64,000 nt of DNA from Perognathus longimembris pacificus (GCF_023159225.1 NC_063172.1:61190828-61254827); one strand, 5' to 3'; positions 1 to 12,607 are shown, counted from the stretch's first letter. Numbers and translations: made by a program. Notes: a model not told the origin generated them from the sequence alone.

Positions 1-37
1 AGGCTGCTCATTTTGTCTTTAACATCTTCCCTTAGGC

Positions 38-106
38 TAAGGGTGTGACTCAGTGGTAGTGTTTGCCCAGCAGGCACCAGGCCCTGGATCTAATCTTCAG
101 CAGCGA
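38..106 (+). mobile_element. ID-like SINE monomer
   Basis: 'gtgactcagtggtagtg' A-box region; its tail is the (CA)n tract. Confidence 0.7.
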
Positions 107-109
107 ACA

Positions 110-168
<59 letters not shown>
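106..168. repeat. (CA)n microsatellite
   Basis: About 31 units with one 'at' interruption. Confidence 0.95.
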
Positions 169-376
169 CAGGCTGACATAAAATTTTATGTTTTGAACCA
201 TTTGATAATTTGAATATAACTTAATTGCCTTGTAATACTCTGGTTTTATTTGGAGCCTTAATTATGCTGAGAAGATATCCAGGGACTTCACCAGATTGCC
301 GAAGGATCTGTTGTTAAAAGGGGGAAAAAATGAAATAAACAAAAATATTGCCTCATGTTTTCTGCTTTGTGTTTTC

Positions 377-451
377 TTTGGTGCTGGGGATGGGACTCGG
401 GTCTTTGCATGTGTTAAACATGTCCTTACCACTAGACTTCACCCAACTCCA
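377..451 (-). mobile_element. ID-like SINE monomer
   Basis: 'ggtgctggggatgggactcg' antisense B-box end. Confidence 0.6.
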
Positions 452-517
452 CTGCCTATTCTTTTAGAATAACTTGGATTACTCCTTCTTGATCCAGTTT
501 TTTGTTTGTTTTATGTT

Positions 518-625
518 TTGAGCCAAGGCCTCATCATGTAACCCAGTGGGGCCTGGAGCTATACATGCTCTACCTAAGCCTCCTGAGTGCTACAATTACA
601 GGTGCACATCACCACCCCCAACTAC
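518..625 (-). mobile_element. B1-like SINE
   Basis: 'cctcctgagtgctacaattacaggtg' antisense B1 core. Confidence 0.65.
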
Positions 626-685
626 TCCTACCAGTTTTGAATATGAGGCCCTTTGCCCCTTGCCTCTCCATCGTGTGCACGCGCA

Positions 686-910
686 CACGCCAGTTCTGGG
701 GCTTGAATTCAGGGCCTTCATCTCTCACTTGGATTTTTTGCTCATAGCTAACACTCTACCACTTGAACCACACCTCTAGTTCGCAGTTTGGGCTTGTTAA
801 CTGGAGATAAGAATCTCCCAGATTTGTTTACCTGGGCTGGCTTCAAACCTTGGTCCTCAAATGTCAGCCTCCTGAGTAGTTAGGATTATAGATGAGAAGC
901 ACCAGCACCA
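686..910 (-). mobile_element. B1/tRNA-like composite SINE (B1-dID-like)
   Basis: tRNA-like half at 686-775, linker with 'ttaactggagataag', then B1-like half to 'gaagcaccagcacc'. Confidence 0.82.
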
Positions 911-965
911 AGCTTCTCCCTATCATTTTTAATTAATTAATTAATTGATTTACTTATTGATTTTT

Positions 966-1157
966 GGCCAGTACTGAGGCTTGAACTCAGGGTCTGAGCA
1001 CTCTCCTTGGCTTCTTTTTGCTCAAGGCTAGCACTCTGCCCCTTGAGCCACCAGGCTACTTCTGGCCTTTTCTATATATGTGGTGCTGAAGAATCGAACC
1101 CAGGGCTTCATGTGTATGAGGCAAGCACTCTTGCCATTAGGCCATATTCCCAGCCCC
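966..1157 (-). mobile_element. IDL-Geo-like dimeric SINE
   Basis: Right monomer (966-1065) and left ID-like monomer (1070-1157) are both complete, ending attcccagcccc. Confidence 0.85.
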
Positions 1158-1432
1158 TCATTTTCAAATCTTCAAAACTACCTGGGACTGATGTTATAGT
1201 CACTGTAGCTTACAGCAATGCTTGGGTTAACAACTTGAAAAAAGTTTGTATGTTCAGAATTAATGTTACAAAGCAGCATATGTGTGTATGTATATACACA
1301 TACATGTTCATATACACACATATATGTAATGTCAGATATATAACTGCAGACTAGTGCTGCATGCTTCCCACACCCTAGGCACTGAATAGAAATCTTACCA
1401 TGGATAAGATTCTGAAGGTTAAGAAACTAAGA

Positions 1433-1660
1433 TACAAGCGGGGCACTGCAATCCTAGCGACTCAGGAGGCTGAGATCTGAGGATTGCAGTTTGAAGCCAG
1501 CCAGTCAGAAAAGTCCAACTTAGCAGAAAGAAGCCAGAAGTATAGGTATGGCTGATGTGGTAGAATGCCAGCCTTCACAGGAAAGCTAAGCAAAAAGCAG
1601 AAAAGTCAAGCAAGATTGCCCCTTGTTCAAGCCACAGTACTGGCACAAAAAAGGAAAAAA
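1433..1660 (+). mobile_element. B1/tRNA-like composite SINE
   Basis: B1 half 'atcctagcgactcaggaggctgag' recognisable; right half degenerate. Confidence 0.7.
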
Positions 1661-1900
1661 CACAAGAAAGGAAAAAACCTGAGGCACAGATGGGATCCAT
1701 GGCAGGTCATTTGGTCAATAATGAATGAAGTTAGATACCTAAAAGACAGCAAAATGAAGTTATGAGAAAGATGAAAGTTCCAGGTTGGCTTCCATGGCTA
1801 GAACTTAAGGGTAATTGGAGTGAATTTTTTTAAGGCATCTTAAATGTCTATGAAACAGTAATGAAGTTGTTCAGCCTTAGTCCTTACAAGAAAGATCTGA

Positions 1901-2112
1901 AGCCGGGTACCAGTAGCTCATACCTAGAATCCTAGCTACTCAGGAGGCTGAGAGACCTGAGGATCATGGTTGAAAGCCAGCCTAGACAGGAAAATCTATG
2001 AGACTCTTACTTCCAATTAAGTTGTGTTCAAGAACGCTCTCACCTTGAGCTTACGCTTAGGGAGACTGCCCAGGCCCTGAGATCAAGCAACAAGACTAGC
2101 ACTAAAAAAATA
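1901..2112 (+). mobile_element. B1/tRNA-like composite SINE
   Basis: Starts 'gccgggtaccagtagctc'; right half altered. Confidence 0.78.
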
Positions 2113-2144
2113 ATAATGGGAAGAAAAAAAAAGAGTTCATCTTC

Positions 2145-2213
2145 TGGGAGTGGAGGTCAATATAGAGCACTTGTTTAGCATGTTCAGTGCTGCGAATTCC
2201 ATTCTCAGCATAG
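2145..2213 (+). mobile_element. ID-like SINE monomer, degenerate
   Basis: 'gagcacttgtttagcatg' and 'attccattctcagcat'. Confidence 0.5.
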
Positions 2214-2519
2214 AAAAGTAAAATCGTTATTATCTGTTGAAACACAAGTCAGAAGAGGGCCTTTTCTCTTCCTTCTTGGCTCTAGGGATAGAAATACAGA
2301 GCTTCATCTGCAGCTCAGGAAAATATTTTATTCCTCCACCTATTGGGTACTAGATACACCTATAGGGCCAAAGTTACAAATGTTTTCAAAGGTCAAAAGA
2401 GTCAAAGTGAGATAATTGGGGCTAATCAATATTGATGAAATGAGAGAAGAAATGATCCAATTAAAGGCAGTGGCTTCTAGATTTTCTTCCTACAAAGGTC
2501 ATCCAAAAGGGCAATGGCC

Positions 2520-2640
2520 CAAACATTGTGCTGCATGGTTTTAATCCCCAGCACCTAGGAGGCTGAATCAGGAGACAATTTGAAGCAAGTCTGGGCTACA
2601 TAGCAAGACCTTGTCTCAAACATAAATAACAAATAAATAA
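2520..2640 (+). mobile_element. B1-like SINE
   Basis: 'ctgggctacatagcaagacc' and a (aaat)n tail. Confidence 0.75.
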
Positions 2641-2700
2641 TTCTTATTCACTGCATTTATGGTTGTTAAATGTTCCATACACTCCACTCTTCTCCAATAT

Positions 2701-2768
2701 AAGAAAGAGAAAGAGAGAGAGAGAGGTAGGGAGGGGAATGGAAGGGGAGGGAAGGGAAGGGAAGGGGA
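2701..2768. repeat. Purine-rich (GA)n/(GGGAA)n tract
   Basis: Nearly pure purine on the + strand. Confidence 0.85.
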
Positions 2769-3354
2769 TCTGGTTGTATGCATTTTGCCTATCTCTGTCT
2801 CTGGAACAGTGATTTTTCATTACAATTTGACCTTCTGTTTTGAAAATGCAGTCTCATAAACTAGGCTAATGTAAGTCCATTCCTGAAAGATGGATTTGCT
2901 TCTACTGTACAGAGAAATCCAGTTTTTAAGCCTGATTTACTGCATGTACCATCCTGTGAGTTCTCTTGAGAGACTCAATATATCCCTTCTTTTCTAACAC
3001 AAAGCATACATCATTTCCTTCTGGAGGACAAGGATGTTCTTCTGTGCTGTGTGCAGATAACTTCCAAATATGTCTGTGGAGGTCAGAAGTTTCATTAAAC
3101 TCACAGATCCAGCCTTGAATGCTGTCCTGACATGAGAAATTATTTAACCACCTTAAGCTTCAGTCTCTTACTCTATATCATAAAGATCATTTAATGTATC
3201 ATTTGCTGCAGAGATTATATGATTTGGAGTGGTTTCTTACACATTTTAATCTATGTTAAATTTAGTGGCAATTTCTGGCATGGCTTATGTAGTACAGTGA
3301 ATTCTTAGCAGACAAGACCCTGCATTCCAAGTGCTTATGCCAGTACCACCACAC

Positions 3355-3380
3355 CAAAAAAAAAAAAAAAAAAAAAAAAC
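3355..3380 (+). repeat. Poly-A tract
   Basis: A26-like run after 'accacaccaaa'; source element not recognised. A second A-run lies at 3487-3508. Confidence 0.8.
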
Positions 3381-3510
3381 CAGGGAATTTTTTAAATAGT
3401 TGGCAGAGGCTCAATAGAATACACAAACAGATAATCTGTAGTTGAGGGACTGCTAACATCTATCAGACTTAACATTCAGTCCCCACCAAAAAAAAAAAAA
3501 AAAAAAAAGT

Positions 3511-3699
3511 GGGCTGGGAATGTGGGTTAGCAGTAGAGTGCTTGCCTAGCATGCTCGAAGCCCTGGATTTGAATCCTCAGCACAACATAAACAGAAAAGG
3601 TCAGAAGTGGCGCTGTGGCTCAAGTGGCAGAGTGCTAGCCTTGAGCAAAAAGAAGCCAGGGACAGTGCTCAGGCGCTGAGCCCCAAGCCCTAGGATTGG

Positions 3700-3700
<1 letters not shown>
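3511..3700 (+). mobile_element. IDL-Geo-like dimeric SINE
   Basis: Full-length dimer; its 3' end runs straight into a (CT)n tract instead of an A tail. Confidence 0.88.

Positions 3701-3774
<74 letters not shown>
3701..3774. repeat. (CT)n microsatellite
   Basis: 74 bases of uninterrupted CT. Confidence 0.95.
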
Positions 3775-3779
<5 letters not shown>

Positions 3780-4843
3780 CTAGTACACCACCCCCAACTT
3801 GTTTATTGAGATAGGGTCTCCTAGCTTTTTTCCTTATGTTGACTTCAAACTGTGCAGCTCTTATCTGGACCTTCTGCACAGCTGGAATGCCAGGTGGAAA
3901 GCACCATGCACTACCTCCCTTTTACGTTCTCTAGCCACTGTCACCGCTACCACTAGTGGAAGAAGCACCCTGCTTCTCATCCACCTTTGCTATCCCTGTG
4001 CTTATGACCTTATGGCCACCATCACTACCACACCCTTCTCCTGCTGCTAGCTGGGATTCACCACCGACATCAGCAGTTGCTGCCAAGATGACTCCAAACT
4101 CTAACAATCACAGCTGCCAGCTCATGCAAATGAAGGCTGCAAATGGTTTCAGGGTCATTTAAAATTCCCTGTGTCAGCTGTTTGCTGGGTTAGTACTCTC
4201 AAGAGCAAGAGTGTGTTTTGAGTTCAAAGCCACCGGCACCAACACGGTTGCAGTCTGGATGCCTGGCTAAACATCAGTTCTTCACTTAAGGCAGGCATGG
4301 CCAGGAAAAGGTCTAACAGCTGTCAGGAAATCCAATGTGGCTGCCCGCTAACATCTCCATATATTTAAAGGAAAATATCTACACGAGGGTGGTTACCATA
4401 AAGACTTGTCTTTCACGTTACCAGTGTTAGGTTAGTCTTTTATAATGCTCTAACAATGTGTAATTCCTGCCCTAAAGCCCCAGGGAGATCTGGGTCCTGA
4501 CCACCCGTATCAGTAGAACGTAATCTAAGCAGGTGTGAGGCTCTGGGGAAAATTCCTAGCATCAAAGCCCAAACAAAAACAATGGTTAAAAAAAACTAAG
4601 CTTAATGGACCTTAAAATATTAGGGTTACCAGAAATTTGGTACATGTGTCTGGCAAGAGAAGAATTCAGACAAGTCTAGAACATAGTCAAGGCGATAGGA
4701 ATATAGGAATATTTATTAGAAAAACAGCGTGTCACAGAAAGAGAACACGTGGTATAGACATGCCAGAAGACAGCACTTCTGGCCATCTCAGCCATCTTTA
4801 AAAAAAATATATTTATATTCTCTCTCCCCCCCCCCCGCCACCC

Positions 4844-5033
4844 CCAGCTCCTGGATCTTGAACTCGGGGCCAGGACACTGACCCTGAGCTTCTTTTTGCT
4901 CAAGGCTACCACTCTACCACTTGAGCCACAGCACCACTCTGGCCTTTTCTGTGTATGTGGTACTGAGGAATCGAACCCAGGTCTTCATGCATGCTAGGCA
5001 AGAACTTTACCACTAAGCCACATTTCCAGCCTG
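4844..5033 (-). mobile_element. IDL-Geo-like dimeric SINE
   Basis: Full dimer preceded by a C-rich run (4826-4840) where an A tail complement would be expected. Confidence 0.85.
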
Positions 5034-5477
5034 ATCTCACACATCTTGTATCATCGTTGGGATTGCAGAGATTGGCTTTGGGTTAAACAGGAAGAATTGC
5101 TTCCTTGTAGATGACACTGTGATGTGTCTCCTTTCTGTTCCTTAGATGTATGTGGCACCCAAGATTAGTGACCTGCCTTTATGTAACAAGTGTCTTACTT
5201 CCTCATTCTTTTGTAGTCCTCTGTCTGAATTTCCTTGATGGTCAGGTTTTGGTTTATCACCTTATCCTGCCATCTGCAAGTCTAATAGGCCTGACTGCCT
5301 GTTTGTCTACTAACTCCTATCATTTGCAACGCCTGGTCCCTGCTAACAAAGATAATCAACAATGTAGACTGCAAAATACTACTGATATTCTATGGTTCTG
5401 TATAACTCAGTGTTCCCATGTGGCTGTATTTTTTGTTGTTGTTATTTGATTTAAACAACAACAAAAAAAAAATCCAT

Positions 5478-5545
5478 AAGTTCTTGCTATGTAGCTCAGG
5501 CTAGCCGGAAGTCTACAACTTTTGGCCTCAGCCTCCTGAGCGCCG
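5478..5545 (-). mobile_element. B1-like fragment
   Basis: 'ttgctatgtagctcaggctagcc'-type block (antisense, 5483-5505). Confidence 0.6.
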
Positions 5546-5883
5546 TTAAGAAGTCTATCTTTAATGAACACAGACATAACTGAGACTCATATATACGACA
5601 ACTTAGTGTAGATTTTCTCTTAGCAATATTGTGCTTTTCCAGGTGTCCTCATATATACATCTACATGATTCTATTATGTTGGCCTCTAGCATTCCTATCT
5701 CTACTGAGCAGAGGATAAAAAGTTTGGAGAGGATATTCTCAAGATCATTTAGTTAGTGGCAAGAAAGAAATTTCAATTCAGGACTCCTAGAATCCAATAC
5801 TAGGCCTTCCTTCAGATCACTTTCACAGAAAGCACTAGGCAAATTGTAAGAATTCAGACAAAAATCATTTAATACTATTTTTT

Positions 5884-5988
5884 GGCCTGTTCCAGAATTC
5901 GAAGCTTGAACTACAGACTTGAGCACTATCCCTAAGCCTTTGTGCTCAAGGCTAGCACTCTACCACTTGAGCCACAGTTCTACTTTAG

Positions 5989-6038
<50 letters not shown>

Positions 6039-6146
6039 AATTGGAGATAAGAGTCTCACCGACTTTCTTGCCCAGGCTGGCTTTGAACAGAGATCATCAG
6101 ATCTCAGTAGCGGATTACAGGGACCAGCCACCAATATACCCAGCAC
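5884..6146 (-). mobile_element. B1/tRNA-like composite SINE with internal (GT)n
   Basis: The linker between halves is replaced by a 45-base (GT)n at 5992-6036. Confidence 0.82.
5992..6036. repeat. (GT)n inside a SINE
   Basis: 45 bases, uninterrupted. Confidence 0.95.
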
Positions 6147-6881
6147 TATTCTGTTGTGTTGTGTTTTTTTTTAACTCTTGTCTAATTTTTTTAAATTATC
6201 ACTTAAAAATATTTGATAAAAGTTATATTTTCAAGCACCTTTTTATACAAGTGTGCTTCTTGTTATTCCAATATCAGTTACTCTTCAGGCACCTAAGTCA
6301 ATCTGCAGAACTTCCTAATGGTCACTTTATTAGCAAAAGGAATAGGCAACATTTAAAAGAAGGTTTCTAATACTAGGAGCAGACCTACTGACTAAGGACA
6401 TGAATTTGCTAGCATTGATTTTTGTCTCTTCAAGTAAGCTTTCAAAGGAAGAGTGGAATGGAAAAGAGAAAAGTATTTTCTGGCTTTGATGACAGGTCAC
6501 AATTAGGTCAGGAAAGGAGATATAAAGCAGGGAATGGCACAAATGGAATGCTGTCCAACTGCAACAGAAACTGGCAGATAAGGTGGATAGTTGAGGAAAA
6601 CAAAGCCTATCAAGAGGGTGTTGATGTGCTTAGAAAGATTCGTGAAAGCCATTGCTATAAAAGAGAATGCTCTTATATGATCATATGTACATAGCTATTG
6701 AGCTATTGTGACCCTCTGTAAGGACTATCCTAGACATTTATTAATTATTACCAATGAGGGAAATCATGGAATCTATGTTTCTTTGGGTCTGGCTCACTTC
6801 ATTTAAAATGATTTTTTTCCAAGTCTTTCCATTTTCTTATGAATGGAGCAATGCCATTATTTCTGATGGAAGCATAGAATT

Positions 6882-6884
<3 letters not shown>

Positions 6885-6922
<38 letters not shown>
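6885..6922. repeat. (GT)n microsatellite
   Basis: 19 units, inside L1. Confidence 0.95.
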
Positions 6923-6927
<5 letters not shown>

Positions 6928-6929
6928 TT

Positions 6930-7133
6930 TTTGTTTGTTTTTTGCCAGTCCTGCGCTTGAGCTCAGAGTCTGAGCACTGTCCCTGGCTTCTTTTTGCTTA
7001 AGGCTAGTACTCTACCACTTGAGCCACAGTGTCACTTCTGTTTTTTTCTATACATGTGGTGCTGAGGAATTGAACCCAGGGCTTCATGTATGTGAGGCAA
7101 GCACTCTACCCACTAGGCCATATTCCCAGCCCC
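6930..7133 (-). mobile_element. IDL-Geo-like dimeric SINE inside L1
   Basis: Inserted in the antisense L1 fragment, flanked by (GT)n and (CTAT)n. Confidence 0.87.
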
Positions 7134-7134
7134 C

Positions 7135-7181
<47 letters not shown>

Positions 7182-7182
7182 C
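7135..7182. repeat. (CTAT)n microsatellite
   Basis: About 12 perfect tetramers joined to a SINE 5' end. Confidence 0.95.
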
Positions 7183-8250
7183 ACATTTTCTTGATCCCCA
7201 TTGAGAGGCATCTGGGTTGGTTCCTTATTTTAGCTATGGTAAATAATTCTGCAATGAACATGGTTGTGCTGGTAGCTTCAGTATGGTCCTGTTTGTGATC
7301 TTTTGGGTAAATGCCCAGAAGTGAGGTTGCTGGGTCATAGGGGAGCTCTATGTTTAGTCATTTGAGGAAACTCCATACTGCTTTCCAGAGTGGCTGAACA
7401 AGTTTACACTCCTGCCAACAGTGTAGTAGTGTTTGTTCCCTTTGGGCCACATACTCGCCTAGCTGGCTCTCTTTTACATCCCACTCCCCCAACATACTTA
7501 AAATGCATTTCAGCAGACCTTGTCTTTGTTCAGATGGTTTGTTTAATGTTACTGTCAAATGTAGCATCCAATTTAGCAAATTACAATATTTCTAGGGAAA
7601 GAGTCTGATTGGCCTATTTTGGAATTAGCGATTCCTATTGGACTAAGCATCTAGCATCTCTGTCCAGAGTGAATAGGATGCATCATTCTGACATGAGCAA
7701 GATAAACTGAGCTAAGAGTCAGCCTGCAGACATTGCCATCATCATTGTCATTTTTGTTCATATAGTTTACCTTGAAAACGTTATGATTTATAATGCTCTG
7801 CAATTGGGTTTTCTTCTAGTCTTGGTACTCTAGCATCTTTAATTAGATTTTTAATAACATTTATTTCAGCATTTTAATCACCCTTATTTTTATTTGTATC
7901 ATATTTATCAGTCCATACACATGTGAGATACAAGTGCCCTAGGTTATGTACTGACTAGTACTCTTCACTGTTCATAGCACTCTTTCTTCCTGCCTCCCCC
8001 ATCCCACCATCCTCAAGCCTTAGGTTTAGAATGTCCAGTGTCCATCCATTATGCAGTTCTATCTCTACCCTTTTCAGCTCTTTCTACACTGTAGACATGA
8101 CTTCTTGAACAGCTAGTATTTGTTCCCTGGCCAAGTGCCCGAGAGGCTGGAGAGTGTCAGTACTGCCAAATAAAATAAAAGATGGCCATGGGTATGGGGG
8201 GTGAAGGAGGGGGAAGGAAAAAGAAGGCAGTTAAGAAATGGGGGCTTAAC

Positions 8251-9347
8251 AATAAACCTATTAGGAAATGGGCAAATGAGCTAAAGAGAGACTTCACGAG
8301 AGAAGAGAAAAAAATGGCAAAGAAACAGATGAGGAAATGCTCAACATCCCTGGTAGTAAAGGAAATGCAAATAAAAACCCTGAGATACCACCTCACTCCA
8401 GTTAGAATGGCCTATACCCTGAACTCAGTTAACAACAAATGCTGGAGGGGGTGCGGGGAAAGTGGAACCCTTCTCCATTGTTGGTGGGAGTGCAAATTAG
8501 TACAACCACTTTGGAGAACAGTATGGAGGTTTCTCTAAAAGTTCAATATAGACCTACCCTATGACCCAGCCATACCACTCCTAGGCATCTATCCTAAACA
8601 GCAAACCCCAAGATATAAAAAAGACATTTGTACTTCCATGTTTATCGTGGCACAATTCACAATAGCCAAAATATGGAAACAACCCAGATGCCCCTCCACA
8701 GATGAATGGATCCAAAAAATATGGTACCTATACACAATGGAATACTACATAGCGATTAGGAATGGTGAAATATTGTTATTCGCAGGGAAATGGTCAGAAC
8801 TTGAAACAAATAATGTTGAGCGAGACAAGCCTAGAACACAGAAAACAAAGGGGCATGATCTCCCTGATATATGACTGTTAAGAAAGGGAGACGGAGAGAC
8901 AGTAGAGACCAGGTCTGTGAAACCAAAAACTGCTTGTCAAATAGTATTCCCCACAGGATTGGGGCAGCGACCCAACAGTATGTAACTAAAACCAAACAAT
9001 TACTCAACATATAAAGGTCAAAAATTGACCTCTCAGGGGAATACAATAGCTCAAAATCTATGTATGTACATTCATATAAGACTACTGTCGGCATATTGTC
9101 TAATATCAACATTACATTTAAAACCCTAGGCGAACTTTCTTGGGCGTGGCCACGTGGCTACTGTATATGTTCTTGGTACATTGGGTATTGTATATATGTC
9201 TACCTGACCTAGAGAAGGGATAGAAAAACAGGGCATATGATATCACAAGAAATGTACACACTGCCCTACTATGTAACTGTACCCTTTTTGCACAACACCT
9301 TGTCAAAAAATTTGTGTTCAATTAATAAATAAATTAAATTTAAAAAA
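8251..9347 (+). mobile_element. 5'-truncated L1, ORF2 C-terminus plus 3' UTR and tail
   Basis: The element is bounded by a perfect 18-bp target-site duplication, aagaaatgggggcttaac, at 8233-8250 and 9348-9365. It begins inside ORF2 at the segment K-P-I-R-K-W-A and ends in a short A-rich tail after a (TAAA)-like stretch. Compared with the copy at 42908-44793 it carries small indels that break the ORF2 reading frame, for example an extra A near 8803. It landed beside or within an older L1 3' UTR piece (9366-9694). Confidence 0.92.
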
Positions 9348-9365
9348 AAGAAATGGGGGCTTAAC

Positions 9366-9700
9366 CTGGCATAACTGTTACTGGTTTTGGTACCCTGGGT
9401 ATTGTGTATGTGTTTATTGGAACTAGGGAAGGGGAACATCAAAGTGGAGAGACGAAGGATATAAGACAAAACAATGCAAAAGCAATACTTACAAAACTAT
9501 GTGCTGTAAACCAACTGTACAACTCATGGGGGTGGGGGAGAGAAATGGGGAGGGGGAGGGAAATGGGGAGGGGGAAGGTGGGAGAAAAATGAGGGAGGAG
9601 GTAACAAGTTGGATAAGAAATGTACTCATTGCCTTACGTATGAAACCATAACCCCCCTGTATATCACTTTGACAATAAATAAATAAATTTCATTAAAAAA
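9366..9700 (+). mobile_element. L1 3' UTR fragment
   Basis: Shares the order of the 3' UTR of the neighbouring L1: a g-g-t-a-c-c-c-t-g-g-g-t-a-t-t-g block, a G-rich agggggaggg region (9530-9600), a 'gaaatgtactcattgcc' block and a (aaataaat)-type tail. Confidence 0.7.
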
Positions 9701-11497
9701 AAAAGAGAGAATGCTCCAGAAGCGCAGTGTAATTGGTTCTCCTTCTGTAAAGCAACCCTTATTTCCCAAACAAAATTATTTCTTCTAAAATAATAAAGCA
9801 CATCACCAGTAATCTGTATCTGGCCCAAACTATTTAGCACTCAGCATAATGAAACTAATCTCCTTTAAGTTGGCATCTTTGTTGAGCTCAGTTCACTCCT
9901 CTGAGATCTAAAGAACACAGGTTGACTGGAGGTCAGGGAGGGAACTGCCATCAGTGTTTATCATCTACTGTGCTCTCAACGAGGTGCAAGACACTTTCCA
10001 TAGGCAACCTCATGGGGAAAACCCAAGTTTCCAGACTTTAGTGACTTACCCAAGATTGATAGTGACTTATCTAATTGGTAAGGCAGAAAGGTCAGGATTT
10101 GAATCTACTTCTTTCTTCCTCTAAAACTGGTACAGAGTTTATTAAATATTTACTGGAAAATGAGTCCTGTCTTATTACTTAGAAACAGTTTTTGTTTTTT
10201 TGAAAAAGCATTTCACAGTGATTCTTCGTTTTTTCTGGGATAATGGTCCTCAGTAAGAATCCCTCCCATAAAATTGTATACATGTAAATAGAGACATCAT
10301 TTTGCATACGATTGTGGGCAGACTGGTTACAGAACCATGTAGAACGAGGTAAGACACTGAAAATTACAATCTTCCAACCTGGCATTTTCTCCCTTCTCAC
10401 AATCTGAGAGTAATCAAAAGCAGAGAAAATGGAAATATATGCAAGTTCAATTGGAAACAAGAAGTTCAAAATTCTAATGTAGTCCTGTAGTTTTAAATGT
10501 CTAGAGGACTTGAATAAGGGACATTAGAAAATATAGTCTTAGCAGTCTTAAACTTATTCAGGTTCCCTAGAACTTGACCATATACGATGTAAAACTGTGA
10601 GACGAGGTAATTGGAATTTAACCCCAAGAGGATGAAAAGTAATTGAAAACAGAATCCAATGGAAAATCCCAGTAGGCATACTACCACTTAAAAAAAAAAA
10701 AGAGGCATTTATTTCTGTCACTTCATCTGAAGATTTTTTTCTGAAAAGTGTGTTTGGATTTTATGGACTTAATACAATGTTTTAAATGGCGTTTATGTGG
10801 TTTTTATTTATATCCTCTATTGTCTCTAAGAGGATTTAGGAGAGTTTATAGGCTTAGAAGAAATATTATGAAATATTACAGATTACATATTTTTTAAAAA
10901 GGAAGCAAAAATAGAGCCAGGAAGGGGATTGATTTTAAAACACAAACTTATACAGTGATTATACATTACTCCCTTCAAAGTAATTTCAAAAAATTATATA
11001 GCGTTAAGTTTTGTGTACTATGTATTTTTCATTGTTTATAAGAGCTTCCACATACATTACCTTATTTGATCCTGACTTGACTGTGAGGCAGTTAGCATCT
11101 ACATGTTTCAAATAAGGAAACACTGTTTGGAGAAGATTTGAAATCAAAGCGGTTGCTGTTTTCATTACATTAAGCTGTGCAAAAATTTATCTCTACAGTT
11201 CTGGGCGCAAAGAAATAAGAAGTCTGTGCAAACACAGAGCACCACACGTTTTCACATGGGAAGGATTACCACCTTTGTTATAGGTGGCTTGAGATCTGGA
11301 GGGTTAGAGAGACACAAATTAAAGGGATTCAAACTTGGGATAGGCCTTGTAAGTAATCACCATCTGTGTTTTGCCTATGAGTATACCTAAGTTATGGGAG
11401 GCCAAATGACTTGTCATAATCATCCAGTAGTAGGGCCAAGGCCAGAAGCTAGATTTCCTATCTTCGCACCACACTGCTTTTGTAAGCTGCATATCTA

Positions 11498-11501
<4 letters not shown>

Positions 11502-11555
<54 letters not shown>

Positions 11556-11556
11556 C
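11502..11556. repeat. (GT)n(GC)n microsatellite
   Basis: Ends gcgcgcgc at the SINE boundary; Z-DNA-prone alternation. Confidence 0.95.
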
Positions 11557-11676
11557 CAGTCCTGGGCTTGAACATTTAGGCCTGGGCAATGTCCCTGTGC
11601 TTTTATGCCTAAGGCTAGCACTATACCACTTGAGCCACAGATCCACTTCTGACTTTTTGGGTGGTTAATTGGAGAT
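11557..11676 (-). mobile_element. B1/tRNA-like composite SINE, left piece of a split copy
   Basis: Carries the tRNA-like half and linker; continues at 11946 after a nested insertion. Confidence 0.85.
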
Positions 11677-11687
11677 AAAGAGTCTCA

Positions 11688-11934
11688 GAACCTGGCACAG
11701 GTAGCTCACTCCTGTAATCCTAGCTACTCAGGAAGCTGATATCTGAAGGTCGTGGTTCAAAGCCAGCCTGAGCAGGAAAGCCCATGAGACTCTTATCTCC
11801 AATGAACCACCAGAAAACCGGAAGTGGCTCTGTGGCTCAAGTGGTAGAGAGCTAGCCTTGAGCTGAAGAACTCAGGGATAGCACCGAGGCCCAGAGTTCA
11901 AGCCCTATGACCAACAAACACAAACAAACAAATA
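11688..11934 (+). mobile_element. B1/tRNA-like composite SINE nested in another copy
   Basis: Full element with a (caaa)n tail; TSD aaagagtctca at 11677-11687 and 11935-11945, taken from the linker of the host SINE. Confidence 0.92.
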
Positions 11935-11945
11935 AAAGAGTCTCA

Positions 11946-12033
11946 TGAACTTTCTTCCAGGCTGGCTTCAAACCATGATGGTCGGCCTCCTGAGTTTCTA
12001 GGATTTCAGGTGTGAGCCCCCAGTACCTGGCTT
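11946..12033 (-). mobile_element. B1/tRNA-like composite SINE, right piece of a split copy
   Basis: B1 half 'ccaggctggcttcaaacc' to 'cccagtacctggc', continuing 11557-11676. Confidence 0.85.
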
Positions 12034-12410
12034 GTATATCTATTTCTGTGATTTCTATAGTTCCAATTTTGACCTTCTTTCCTTTGGAATTTCCCCTCCC
12101 AGTTTGTACTGGGTAAAATGTTAGGTGCATGCTGACATGGCATGCTAGGCCCTATGTGGTTCACCAGAGACCTGGCCACCTAGTCATTTCCTTAAACAAC
12201 AGGGGAATGCTTCAGATCCCTAGAGATGCTCTGCTTCTGTGTGACATACAGGTATCCTGTTGAGGCTGTGATGATAAAGGCCACCCCTGCCAGTAAGCAC
12301 TTCAGTTCCTGGCCCGATGTCTAGGAGAGACTTTAGTGGAGCCACTTAGGCAGAAAGGACTCTGAAACCTAAGCAGAGACCTCCTCTCCCTCAAATTAAA
12401 AATGAACCAG

Positions 12411-12594
12411 GGGCTGGGAATGTGGCTCAGCAGTAGAGTATGTAGCCCTGGGTTCAATTCCTCAGCACCACATAAACAGAAAAACCCAGAAGTGGCGCTG
12501 TGGCTCAACTGGTAGAGTGCAAAAAGAAGCTGAGAAAAGTGCTCAAGCCAAGTTCAGTCCTCAGAACTGGCAAAAAACAAAACAAAACAAAAAC
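12411..12594 (+). mobile_element. IDL-Geo-like dimeric SINE
   Basis: Small internal deletions in both monomers; tail (CAAAA)n. The next copy follows after 13 bases in the same orientation. Confidence 0.85.
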
Positions 12595-12607
12595 AAAGTG
12601 AATCAGT

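Larger units (their letters stand above)
6680..7460 (-). mobile_element. L1 ORF2/3' fragment, antisense, interrupted by a SINE and microsatellites
   Basis: Reverse-strand sequence matches the same L1 stretch seen at 25411-25900 (last part of ORF2, with the familiar region on cataloguing tags such as P-R-C then W-I then Y-T-M-E). Several stops and indels are present. A (GT)n tract, an antisense IDL-Geo-like SINE and (CTAT)n now occupy 6885-7182, inside the ORF2 remnant. Confidence 0.8.

Noticed and set aside
3601..3879. Open frame with a long Arg-Glu repeat on the reverse strand
   Set aside because: It reads through a SINE and the (CT)n microsatellite.
4676..4912. Small reverse-strand frame at 4.7-4.9 kb
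   Set aside because: Half lies in a SINE, the rest has no recognisable motif.
7135..7182. CRISPR-like regular repeats
   Set aside because: Simple tetranucleotide microsatellite without spacers; eukaryotic context.
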